Below, piece after piece: positions 1 to 6,197 of a stretch of DNA of 11,779 nt (position 1 is the first letter of the stretch; each line of letters opens with the position of its first letter). Origin of the DNA: a bacterium SM23_31 (GTDB lineage: Bacteria; SM23-31). Below the pieces are notes generated by a model, which worked only from the letters and a program-made list of their open reading frames with translations, made no database searches and was not told the DNA's origin. The DNA lies in the NCBI GenBank assembly GCA_001304035.1, contig LJUD01000119.1:1-11779 (forward strand), read 5' to 3'. The translations under genes were made by a program, and so were the position numbers.

Positions 1-437
1 ACTTCATTTGCGTAATAGCGCGCAATCCCGGCATAAGCCTCAGGATTATCAGGATCAATCTTCTGAACCCGTTCCCATGTGTATTTAGCCTCAGGAAACA
101 TTAGTCTGTCTTCATAGATGAGAGCCAGAGCGCTTAAGTATTTTACGTCATCATCACCGTATTTTTTTGCTGCAAGGATAGCATCTTCAGCACGTTTCAA
201 TGATCCATAAGTTTTTTTCGATTGATATGCCAGCGCCAATTCATAATACGCTTCAGCGAATGTTTTGTCTTTCTCAACGGCTTTATTAAATGCCTTTATT
301 GCTTCATCAATCTTATTCTGTTTTTTGAGCTCAATGCCCTGATTGTAATACTCCTGTGCAGTCTGGGCGTGAAGCGTTGAAAATACCGGTATCCCAAGAA
401 AAAATACGACTAATAGAAGACGCACATAGAAACTCAT
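1..437 (-). CDS. Secreted TPR-repeat protein, 5' part only
   Basis: Translating the minus strand from the ATG at 437-435 gives 145 codons without a stop, up to the window edge, so the C-terminus is missing. Residues 1-25 form a signal peptide: MSFYVR, a hydrophobic core, then LHAQ with likely cleavage after Ala24 or Gln25. From about residue 26 the protein consists of tetratricopeptide repeats: one at about 26-59 (YYNQGIELKKQNKIDEAIKA), a second at about 60-93, a third at about 96-129 ending KIDPDNPEA, and the start of a fourth. TPR proteins are protein-interaction scaffolds; the partner cannot be told from this part. The start is supported by AGGGG a few bases upstream on the minus strand and by the signal peptide beginning right there. 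Export to the periplasm or outer membrane is inferred from the signal peptide, which has no lipobox. Confidence 0.9.
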   Translation of the reverse strand, partial: MSFYVRLLLVVFFLGIPVFSTLHAQTAQEYYNQGIELKKQNKIDEAIKAFNKAVEKDKTFAEAYYELALAYQSKKTYGSLKRAEDAILAAKKYGDDDVKYLSALALIYEDRLMFPEAKYTWERVQKIDPDNPEAYAGIARYYANE

Positions 438-487
438 TTGATACCCCTGTAACTATTTATGAGCAAATGGATTTTGAATAATTATAT

Positions 488-509
488 GAACAGACAGGAA
501 TGTCTGTTC
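488..509. repeat. Perfect palindrome, REP-like hairpin
   Basis: GAACAGACA (488-496) and TGTCTGTTC (501-509) pair over 9 bp around a GGAA tetraloop. It lies in the 106-bp gap between the TPR gene start and the IS. There is no T-run on either side, so it looks like a dispersed palindromic repeat rather than a terminator. Confidence 0.6.
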
Positions 510-543
510 TACTATAAAACGTTAAATTGTTATGATTAATCAG

Positions 544-558
544 TAGTGTCCGGTTAAA
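544..558 (+). repeat. IS terminal inverted repeat, left
   Basis: TAGTGTCCGGTTAAA, identical to the complement of the right end. Beyond 15 bp the two ends diverge. Confidence 0.9.
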
Positions 559-690
559 CTTATATAAGAATCCTGTAAACTATTATATGGTAAATAGTCG
601 TAATGTATTTAAATCATTATCGACTTGAAGTCAGAAAATTATTATATTGCCATTCTAATTCTACTCTTCTAAATTGGAAAGGAATGGCAC

Positions 691-1860
691 ATGTATACGG
701 GACAAACAGTTTTTTCTCAACTAATGGATTTTTTGTTGATACACCAATTTCGGAAATTTGTCGATCTTTATCACAGTAATCATCGAGTAAGACGCTTTTC
801 GTGCTGGGATCAATTTTTATGTATGTCATTTGCTCAACTCACTTATCGAGAAAGCCTTCGGGATATCGAAGCATGTATGCGGTCTTTAAGCAATAAGCTT
901 TACCATATGGGAATTCGTGGTAAGATATCTCGTTCAACCCTTGCCGATGCCAATGAAAAACGCAACTGGCGAATTTATGCCGACTTTGCACAAGTACTCA
1001 TTCATGAGGCAAAGAGATTGTATGTCAACGATAAGTTCGCCGTTGATCTTAATGAAACTGCTTATGCTCTTGATTCCACAACGATTGACCTTTGTCTTTC
1101 CCTGTTTCCCTGGGCAAAGTTTCGTAAGCAAAAGGGCGCTATAAAAATGCACACTCTTCTGGATTTGCGTGGCAATATTCCCACATTTATAAGAATTACT
1201 CATGGAAAAGTACACGATATAAACATTCTTGACGAACTTGTTTTAGAACCGGGTTCATTTTATGTTATGGATCGTGGATATAAAGACTTTGCCCGTCTTT
1301 ATAGATTTACTCAATGGTATTCGTTCTTTGTTATTCGAGCTAAAACATCTCTTAAATATCGCAGACTTTATTCGCATCATGTAGAAAGGTCAACAGGTTT
1401 AATATGTGATCAAACAATTGTGCTTTCTGGTTTTTATTCGTCAAAAAACTATCCAGAAAAGCTCAGACGCATCAAATACTTCGATAGAGAAACTCAAAAG
1501 AAATTGGTTTTCTTAACAAACAATTTTTCACTTCCGGCTCTTGTTGTCACTGAACTCTTTCGATGTCGTTGGCAGGTGGAACTCTTTTTCAAGTGGATCA
1601 AACAACATCTCAGAATAAAAGCTTTTTATGGTACATCAGAAAATGCTGTAAAGACACAAATATGGATTGCCGTAATAGTCTACCTTCTTGTTGCTATTAT
1701 GAAAAAAACGCTCAAATTAGAGATAAATCTCTACACAATTCTACAGATTTTGAGTGTTACTGCTTTCGAAAAAGTCCCTATTTTACAAGTACTTACAAAT
1801 TATGATTACATGAAATCAGGACAATACAATCCTAATCAGTTGTTTTTATTTGACTTTTAA
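691..1860 (+). CDS. IS4-family DDE transposase
   Basis: This 389-residue transposase is intact. The N-terminal part (about 1-75) has the look of the DUF4372 domain found on many IS4-type transposases (QLTYRESLRDIEAC), followed by an RNase H-fold DDE domain (DDE_Tnp_1). The catalytic acids are all recognisable: Asp128 in YALDSTTIDL, Asp194 in YVMDRGYKDF, and Glu297 in RWQVELFFKWIKQ. The last segment carries the R-x3-E-x6-K part of the IS4 YREK signature (Arg293, Glu297, Lys304), with Phe in place of the usual Tyr. It should cut and paste the surrounding element by acting on the 15-bp ends. A GGAAAGGA sequence at 676-683 sits about 7 bases before the ATG. I see no frameshift or internal stop, so the element may still be active. 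Confidence 0.95.
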   Translation: MYTGQTVFSQLMDFLLIHQFRKFVDLYHSNHRVRRFSCWDQFLCMSFAQLTYRESLRDIEACMRSLSNKLYHMGIRGKISRSTLADANEKRNWRIYADFAQVLIHEAKRLYVNDKFAVDLNETAYALDSTTIDLCLSLFPWAKFRKQKGAIKMHTLLDLRGNIPTFIRITHGKVHDINILDELVLEPGSFYVMDRGYKDFARLYRFTQWYSFFVIRAKTSLKYRRLYSHHVERSTGLICDQTIVLSGFYSSKNYPEKLRRIKYFDRETQKKLVFLTNNFSLPALVVTELFRCRWQVELFFKWIKQHLRIKAFYGTSENAVKTQIWIAVIVYLLVAIMKKTLKLEINLYTILQILSVTAFEKVPILQVLTNYDYMKSGQYNPNQLFLFDF

Positions 1861-1870
1861 CCGGACACTA
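1856..1870 (-). repeat. IS terminal inverted repeat, right
   Basis: TTTAACCGGACACTA, the exact complement of the left end. Its outermost bases CTA are TAG on the minus strand and form the stop codon of the interrupted gene to the right. Confidence 0.9.
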
Positions 1871-2053
1871 GTGTAATCCACTATAATTTTCAGTAAAAAC
1901 ACATTTTAATGCAACAAGGTCTTTAAGAGGTACATTGAATCCTTCATCTTCGGGATTATTTATTTCATTTCCAGGACCGTTTACGTCTTTTCTGCAAAAT
2001 GACAGGATTATAACAATTAATGAAAAAAAACAAATGATTAATAATTTTTTCAT
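1868..2053 (-). pseudogene. 5' remnant of a lipoprotein-like gene cut by the IS
   Basis: An open frame of 61 codons starts at the ATG at 2053-2051, preceded on the minus strand by a good ribosome binding site (GAAGGA, about 7 bases away). Residues 1-20 are a typical export signal (MKKLLIICFF, then a hydrophobic run) ending LSFC. Cys20 is followed by Arg, Lys and Asp, so it could be a lipidation site, although Phe just before the Cys is unusual for a lipobox. Residues 21-56 are polar and resemble nothing I can name. The frame ends in the IS: the TAG stop is made of the first three bases of its right terminal repeat, and the native sequence stops after ...YSGLH. Reading left of the IS gives only 28 more codons before a stop, so the rest was short or has been lost. 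Function unknown. Confidence 0.65.
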
Positions 2054-2438
2054 TCTGTTTTCCTTCTTTAATGGTTTTTAAAAAAACACTAAAATTTATT
2101 TTTGAATTTTGTATTTATCGTTGATGTAAGATTGTACAGGAGAATTTTATCGAGAGGAATCGTATCGTGATTAACTAATTGTATTTTCGCCGTGAGTAAT
2201 ATCTGTATCTGTAACTATTGTACAATCTTGATATCTCATTAATTTCCTCTATTATATGGAATAGCAGGATATTTAAATTTTAAGATAATTTAAATCGCAC
2301 CTTAATTATTTTTAATGTAATTAAATCTTTTAGACTTGTCAAGAATAAAAATGAAAAAAATGAAAATAATATTATGCGTTTGTTCTTGCCAAACAGATTT
2401 TAACCTTTTATAATAAACCGCAAATATCATGCCATAAT
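2054..2438. other. AT-rich intergenic DNA without a gene
   Basis: The first bases hold the ribosome binding site and presumably the promoter of the minus-strand lipoprotein fragment. The only other structure I see is a separated 11-bp inverted repeat (listed on its own). Open frames are shorter than about 20 codons and have no convincing start. Confidence 0.5.
2128..2229. repeat. Separated 11-bp inverted repeat
   Basis: AAGATTGTACA at 2128-2138 and its perfect complement TGTACAATCTT at 2219-2229 enclose 80 bp. Both arms are preceded on their own strand by a similar GAT(G/A)T sequence. It could mark a small non-autonomous element or a divided operator; neither is proven. Confidence 0.4.
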
Positions 2439-2456
2439 GATGGTGTCATTTTACAT

Positions 2457-2478
2457 GAGACGCATCGCCATGCGTCTC
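2457..2478. repeat. Hairpin of unit A, first copy
   Basis: A 9-bp perfect stem, GAGACGCAT (2457-2465) and ATGCGTCTC (2470-2478), around CGCC. An identical copy stands at 3001-3022. The middle copy near 2750 has lost its left arm. Confidence 0.7.
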
Positions 2479-2573
2479 TACGGACGGATAAAATTTTCCG
2501 TTACTTCGGGATCAGGTCTTGCATCCCTCTGAGGCGTGATTTCAAGAAATAACCACATGCAAAAAAATGTAAT

Positions 2574-2749
2574 AACTTTAGAAAGTCAATAGCTTGTTTT
2601 TACCTTAATAGTATACAATAGGTATGAGCGGAACGTATTTTATTAACGCAGGTTAAAACCTGCCCCATAGGGATTACTTTTGTCGAAGCATGTTTTAAAC
2701 ATGAACAGAAAAGTTTAGGTTCAAGTTGCAAACTTGAACCAGCAATAGG
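2574..2749 (+). repeat. Unit B, first copy
   Basis: This is the first of two near-identical 175-176 bp blocks. Stems: 2648-2654 with 2657-2663 (7 bp), 2689-2695 with 2697-2703 (7 bp), and 2718-2727 with 2731-2740 (10 bp, loop GCA). Confidence 0.7.
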
Positions 2750-2807
2750 CATCGCCATTCGTCTCTACGGGCGGATAAAATTTTCCGTTACTTCGGTGTA
2801 ATTGAAC

Positions 2808-2982
2808 AACTTTAGAAAGTCAATTGTTCGTTTTTACTTTAATAGTCTACAATAGGTATGAGCTGAACGTATTTAATTAACGCAGGTTAAAACCCGCCCA
2901 TAGAGACCACTTTTGCCGAAGCATGTTTTAAACATGAACAGAAACTTTCAGGTTCAAGTTACAAACTTGAACCAGCAATAGG
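2808..2982 (+). repeat. Unit B, second copy
   Basis: This is the second copy of the block. The 10-bp stem at 2951-2960 with 2964-2973 is kept and only its loop changes (ACA for GCA). The stem at 2882-2897 has gained one mismatch. The CATGTTT/AAACATG hairpin is unchanged at 2922-2936. Confidence 0.7.
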
Positions 2983-3000
2983 TGACGGCGTCATTTGCAT

Positions 3001-3022
3001 GAGACGCATCGCCATGCGTCTC
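3001..3022. repeat. Hairpin of unit A, third copy
   Basis: Identical in sequence to 2457-2478, including the CGCC loop. The unit continues into a further palindrome at 3065-3085. Confidence 0.7.
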
Positions 3023-3064
3023 TACGGACGGATAAAATTTTCCGTTACTTCGGGATCAGGTCTT

Positions 3065-3085
3065 GTATCCCGCTCAGCGGGATAC
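3065..3085. repeat. GC-rich palindrome ending the array
   Basis: GTATCCCGCT (3065-3074) pairs perfectly with AGCGGGATAC (3076-3085) around a single C. The core TCCCGCT-N-AGCGGGA recurs at 7458-7472, so it belongs to a dispersed repeat family. It could also stop transcription, but no T-run follows. Confidence 0.55.
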
Positions 3086-3143
3086 AATAACCGACATTAA
3101 ATTTTCAAAAAAACACTTTATATTTAAATATTTTGTTTTATAT

Positions 3144-3177
3144 TATGTATACAGTACATACTTCCCTTGTATACAAG
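3144..3177. promoter_or_regulatory. Two GTATAC palindromes upstream of the Mo-enzyme genes
   Basis: TATGTA-TACAG-TACATA (3144-3160) and the perfect 12-bp palindrome CTTGTATACAAG (3166-3177) lie 85-118 bp before the first gene. Their GTATAC cores begin at 3147 and 3169, 22 bp apart, or about two turns of the helix, as expected for two dimers bound to the same face. TTGTATACAA-like sites are known for some GntR-family regulators (for example MatR), so a regulator of that kind is a reasonable inference. No such regulator gene is in the window. Confidence 0.45.
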
Positions 3178-3183
3178 CTGCCG

Positions 3184-3227
3184 TAGATGAAAAACCGGAT
3201 TATATAAAAAACTCATCTATTTTTTTA
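3184..3227 (+). promoter_or_regulatory. Possible leader hairpin with T-run
   Basis: TAGATGA (3184-3190) pairs with TCATCTA (3213-3219) across a 22-base loop and is followed directly by a run of T. It stands 35 bp before the first Mo-enzyme gene. The stem is short and AT-rich, so an attenuator role is only a possibility. Confidence 0.25.
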
Positions 3228-3261
3228 ACTAATAATATATAAAAGGAAAGGATGTTGCAAT

Positions 3262-3894
3262 ATGTCAAAATCCCATCAAAAAGATTCGGGAGGAGATAAC
3301 GGTTTTTCGCGCCGTTCTTTTCTTAAAGGAGTCGGGACAGGTGTGATATCAACCGCCGTCCTCCCCGGAGTGGTATCGGCGGGAAAGTATGCTGAAAAAA
3401 TTCAAAGCCCCCAGGAATGGGTAACGAGTGATGCCATTACGCTTAATGTGAATGGTGAAAACAGAAGGGTCACGGTAGAAAGCAGGGCAACATTAGTAAG
3501 TGTGTTGAGGAATGAACTAAACTTGACCGGAACTAAGAACGGATGCGGTACAGGAGAATGCGGTGCATGCACCGTTTTAATAGACGGAGAACCGGCATAT
3601 TCCTGCTTGACGCTTGCCATGGATGCTGTTGGAAGAAAGATTGTTACAATCGAGGGTCTTGCCGAAAATGGGCAACTTAGCCCCGTTCAGCAGGCGTTTT
3701 TGGAGTACGACGGCTATCAGTGCGGCTATTGTACGCCGGGGCAGATAATGGCTGCTGAAGGACTGCTTGCAAAAAATCCCAACCCTTCTACGGAAGAAAT
3801 TAAGAGAGGCATGTCCGGAAATCTTTGTCGCTGCGCTGCTTATCAGCACATATTTATCTCGGTTGCTGAAGCAGCTAAGAAAGGAGGGAGGTGA
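3262..3894 (+). CDS. Periplasmic Mo hydroxylase, 2Fe-2S subunit (PaoA/YagT-like), Tat-exported
   Basis: This 210-residue electron-transfer subunit passes electrons from the molybdenum site to FAD through two [2Fe-2S] clusters. The N-terminus carries a twin-arginine signal, SRRSFLKG (Arg17, Arg18), a hydrophobic stretch and a likely cleavage after VSA at 38-40, so the folded complex would be exported by Tat. The plant-ferredoxin-type domain follows (about 58-130), with Cys95, Cys100, Cys103 and Cys115 as ligands. The second, helical cluster domain has Cys154 and Cys157 (GYQCGYC) and Cys189 and Cys191 (GNLCRC). The RCAAY ending replaces the more common RCTGY. AAGGAAAGG about 10 bases upstream supports the ATG at 3262; an ATG at 3252 is out of frame. 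The gene starts a tight three-gene operon. A Tat signal on this subunit is the pattern of E. coli PaoABC and differs from cytoplasmic xanthine dehydrogenases. Confidence 0.93.
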   Translation: MSKSHQKDSGGDNGFSRRSFLKGVGTGVISTAVLPGVVSAGKYAEKIQSPQEWVTSDAITLNVNGENRRVTVESRATLVSVLRNELNLTGTKNGCGTGECGACTVLIDGEPAYSCLTLAMDAVGRKIVTIEGLAENGQLSPVQQAFLEYDGYQCGYCTPGQIMAAEGLLAKNPNPSTEEIKRGMSGNLCRCAAYQHIFISVAEAAKKGGR

Positions 3895-6197
3895 TGGGTA
3901 TGGCTAAAACCGAATACTTTGCTAAACGCATCAAGACCGTACATGAAGAAGAAGGAGAATATCGCATAATTGAGATAATCCTTCCGGATAGAGAAGCAGA
4001 ACCTCTTGGTCAAGATGAGACATTGGAAATTATCGGAAAGCCCCATACAAGAGTTGAAGCGTTAGATATATTAACGGGGAAGGCAAAATATACGGGCGAC
4101 GTTATGTTACCCGGAATGTTATACAGCAGACTGCTCAGGAGCAGTAAAGCGCGGGCTAAAATTACCAATGTTGATGTCGGTAAAGCTGAAGAGATGCCAG
4201 GAGTTAAAGCTGTATATGTCCTGCCCAAAGAACAGGTTAATTACCAGGGCGATATTATCGCCGCCGTAGCCGCCGAAACCGAAGATATTGCAGAAGATGC
4301 AATGCGTGCTATCGAAGTTGACTATGAGGAGTTGAATCACGTTGTAAACGTTGACATGGCTATGCGCAGTAATGCTACGCAGATTCGTGAAGGCGGAAAT
4401 TTAAGTAGACCGCGCACGAGTGAACGAGGAAGTGTAGAGGAAGGATTCAGTCAGGCAGATAAAATCGTTGAGGCTGAATATTCCACGCAGTTTGAACTGC
4501 ATCAGCCTTTAGAAACCCATGGTCAGATGGTGCATTGGAAAGATGATGAAATTCTCTATTATAAAACTACACAAGGTGTGCAAAGTGCAAGAGATGCTAT
4601 TGTTAGAGAGTTACGCCGTGAATATCCGGATGAAAATATATCCAGTAATAACGTAAGGGTAGTAACGAACTTTTTCGGCGGTGGTTTCGGGAGTAAGCTC
4701 GGGGCTAATAATTTCGTTGCCGTTACGGCGCGCCTTTCCAAAATTACGAATGCTCCCGTTAAGATGATATTGAACCGCTATGAAGAAAGTCTCGATACAG
4801 GAAACAGACCGAACTCGGTACAAAAATATAAAATCGGTGTTAAAAATGACGGAACGTTGACTGCAATCGAATTGGAAGCGCATGGAAGCGGGGGTATTTC
4901 CAGCGGTAATGATAATCTTACTACACCGACGAATGAAATGTATACATGTCCTAATACCAGGACAACCGTCGGTTCTGTATATATAAATGCAGGAAATAAA
5001 AAACCGACCCGCGCACCGGGATACCCTCAGGCATTTTTCGGTTTTGAATGTTTAATGGATGAAGCGGCTGATGCAATCGGCATGGACCCGCTTGAATTAC
5101 GCAAAAAGAATTATGCGGATAAAAGCGCCGGTGGTACAGGAAGACCATATACCAGTAACGGATTGATGCAGTGTTACGAAATTGGAGCGGAAAAGATTGG
5201 ATGGTCGCGCCGAAATAAGACCCCAGGCAGCGACTCCGGAGTAAAAAAGCGTGGAATGGGTATGGCTGACCTCCAGTGGGGAGGGGGTGGTTACGCCGGT
5301 GCTGTAATAGAGGTTGATATATTTAAAGACGGCACGGTTAACGTTCGGAATGGGAGTCAGGATATTGGTACAGGCACTAAAACAATCATGGCTCAGGTAG
5401 CCGCAGAAGAACTCGGATTAGAAATAAAAGACATTAACGTGCAGATTGGTGATTCAAACTTTCCACCCGGCATTCAGAGTGGAGGCAGTAACACCGCTGC
5501 ATCCGTTTGTCCCGCAGTTCGTAACGGAGCTCTTGAAGCTCTGAGAAAGCTGTACCCTATTGTTGCATCCCGTTTTAATGTCGACCCTGAAGAACTTGAG
5601 TCCGTTAAAGGACGTATTCAGGTGAAGGATAAAGAAAATATCGGTATGTATTTCAAAGAAGCTGCTGCTCTTATGCCTGAAAATAAAGTGATGGGAGAAG
5701 GAAGACGGGCTCCCAATCCACGTGAATATGCCGGCGCTACATTTGGCGTTCATTTCTGTGAAGTTGAAGTTGATACCGAAACCGGACTGGTTAAAGTACT
5801 TAAAGCTGCAGCTGTTCATGATTCAGGGAGAATTATTAATCCGCTTACCGCGCATAATCAAGTAGTCGGCGGAGTGAATCAAGCTGTCGATTATGCCTTG
5901 ACAGCAGAGCGCATTATGGATAACTACACGGGTTGTGTCACCAATCCGAATCTGCTCGATTATAAAGTGATAACGGCAATGGATGTTCCTGAAATCGATG
6001 TGTTTTTCGTTGATATTGTTGATCCATATTGGAACAATCTCGGTATGAAAGGATTAGGCGAACCACCGCGAATCGCTCTTGCTGCTGCTGTTGCAAATGC
6101 GATATACAACGCAACGGGAGTCAGATTTCGGGATATTCCGATTACACCTGATAAAATACTCGAAGGTTTAGCCGCAAGAAAGGAGGGTGGATCATGA
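3894..6197 (+). CDS. Periplasmic Mo hydroxylase, molybdopterin-binding large subunit (PaoC/YagR-like)
   Basis: This is the catalytic subunit, 767 residues from the chosen start, which binds the molybdenum cofactor and hydroxylates the substrate (in PaoABC, aldehyde to acid). Order: a polar N-terminal extension (about 1-45), the a/b hammerhead domain starting at GKPHTRVEAL (48-57), then the Mo-binding domains. Visible motifs: FFGGGFGSK (260-268), TRAPGYPQ (372-379), DIGTGTKT (490-497), QSGGSNTAAS (528-537) and MKGLGEPP (718-725), in which Glu723 should be the catalytic base. The long central stretch and the C-terminal NATGVRFRDIPITPDKILEGL-type ending resemble E. coli PaoC closely, although PaoC has GELG where this has GEPP. 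There is no signal peptide; export would be with the Tat-tagged small subunit. The ATG at 3894 overlaps the preceding stop (TGATG) and is 6 bases after AGGAGG; GTG 3891 and ATG 3900 are alternatives. True substrate unknown. Confidence 0.92.
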   Translation: MGMAKTEYFAKRIKTVHEEEGEYRIIEIILPDREAEPLGQDETLEIIGKPHTRVEALDILTGKAKYTGDVMLPGMLYSRLLRSSKARAKITNVDVGKAEEMPGVKAVYVLPKEQVNYQGDIIAAVAAETEDIAEDAMRAIEVDYEELNHVVNVDMAMRSNATQIREGGNLSRPRTSERGSVEEGFSQADKIVEAEYSTQFELHQPLETHGQMVHWKDDEILYYKTTQGVQSARDAIVRELRREYPDENISSNNVRVVTNFFGGGFGSKLGANNFVAVTARLSKITNAPVKMILNRYEESLDTGNRPNSVQKYKIGVKNDGTLTAIELEAHGSGGISSGNDNLTTPTNEMYTCPNTRTTVGSVYINAGNKKPTRAPGYPQAFFGFECLMDEAADAIGMDPLELRKKNYADKSAGGTGRPYTSNGLMQCYEIGAEKIGWSRRNKTPGSDSGVKKRGMGMADLQWGGGGYAGAVIEVDIFKDGTVNVRNGSQDIGTGTKTIMAQVAAEELGLEIKDINVQIGDSNFPPGIQSGGSNTAASVCPAVRNGALEALRKLYPIVASRFNVDPEELESVKGRIQVKDKENIGMYFKEAAALMPENKVMGEGRRAPNPREYAGATFGVHFCEVEVDTETGLVKVLKAAAVHDSGRIINPLTAHNQVVGGVNQAVDYALTAERIMDNYTGCVTNPNLLDYKVITAMDVPEIDVFFVDIVDPYWNNLGMKGLGEPPRIALAAAVANAIYNATGVRFRDIPITPDKILEGLAARKEGGS

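Larger units (their letters stand above)
544..1870 (+). mobile_element. Complete IS4-family insertion sequence, 1327 bp
   Basis: The element is bounded by 15-bp perfect inverted repeats, TAGTGTCCGGTTAAA at 544-558 and its complement at 1856-1870, and carries one intact transposase gene. The length is normal for IS4-family elements. The transposase stop codon (1858-1860) lies inside the right terminal repeat. About 130 bp of non-coding DNA precede the gene on the left. The flanks do not show an exact target duplication: GATTAATCAG before the left end and GTGTAATCCA after the right end agree at only 6 of 10 positions. The subgroup within IS4 was not determined. Confidence 0.92.
2439..3085. repeat. 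Mosaic array of palindromic repeats
   Basis: Two unit types alternate in the same orientation: A (2439-2527), B (2574-2749), a truncated A (2750-2796), B (2808-2982), A (2984-3085). Unit A contains a hairpin GAGACGCAT/ATGCGTCTC with loop CGCC, then a near-palindrome around GGATAAAATTTTCC. Unit B carries three hairpins in a row: GCAGGTT/AACCTGC, CATGTTT/AAACATG and GGTTCAAGTT/AACTTGAACC. The two B copies differ by about 16 substitutions and one gap in 176 bp by my hand count, roughly 90% identity. There is no coding frame through the array. Such units resemble dispersed REP/BIME-type palindromes; the B-A pair appears to have been duplicated in tandem. Confidence 0.75.

Noticed and set aside
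534..1880. 10-bp target-site duplication around the IS
   Set aside because: GATTAATCAG and GTGTAATCCA match at only 6 of 10 positions, which is too weak to call.
2439..3085. CRISPR array
   Set aside because: The repeats are long, few, of two kinds and each internally palindromic; there are no regular short spacers and no cas genes nearby.
3252..3264. Alternative ATG at 3252 for the 2Fe-2S subunit
   Set aside because: It is out of frame with the cluster-binding domains and sits directly on the ribosome binding site.
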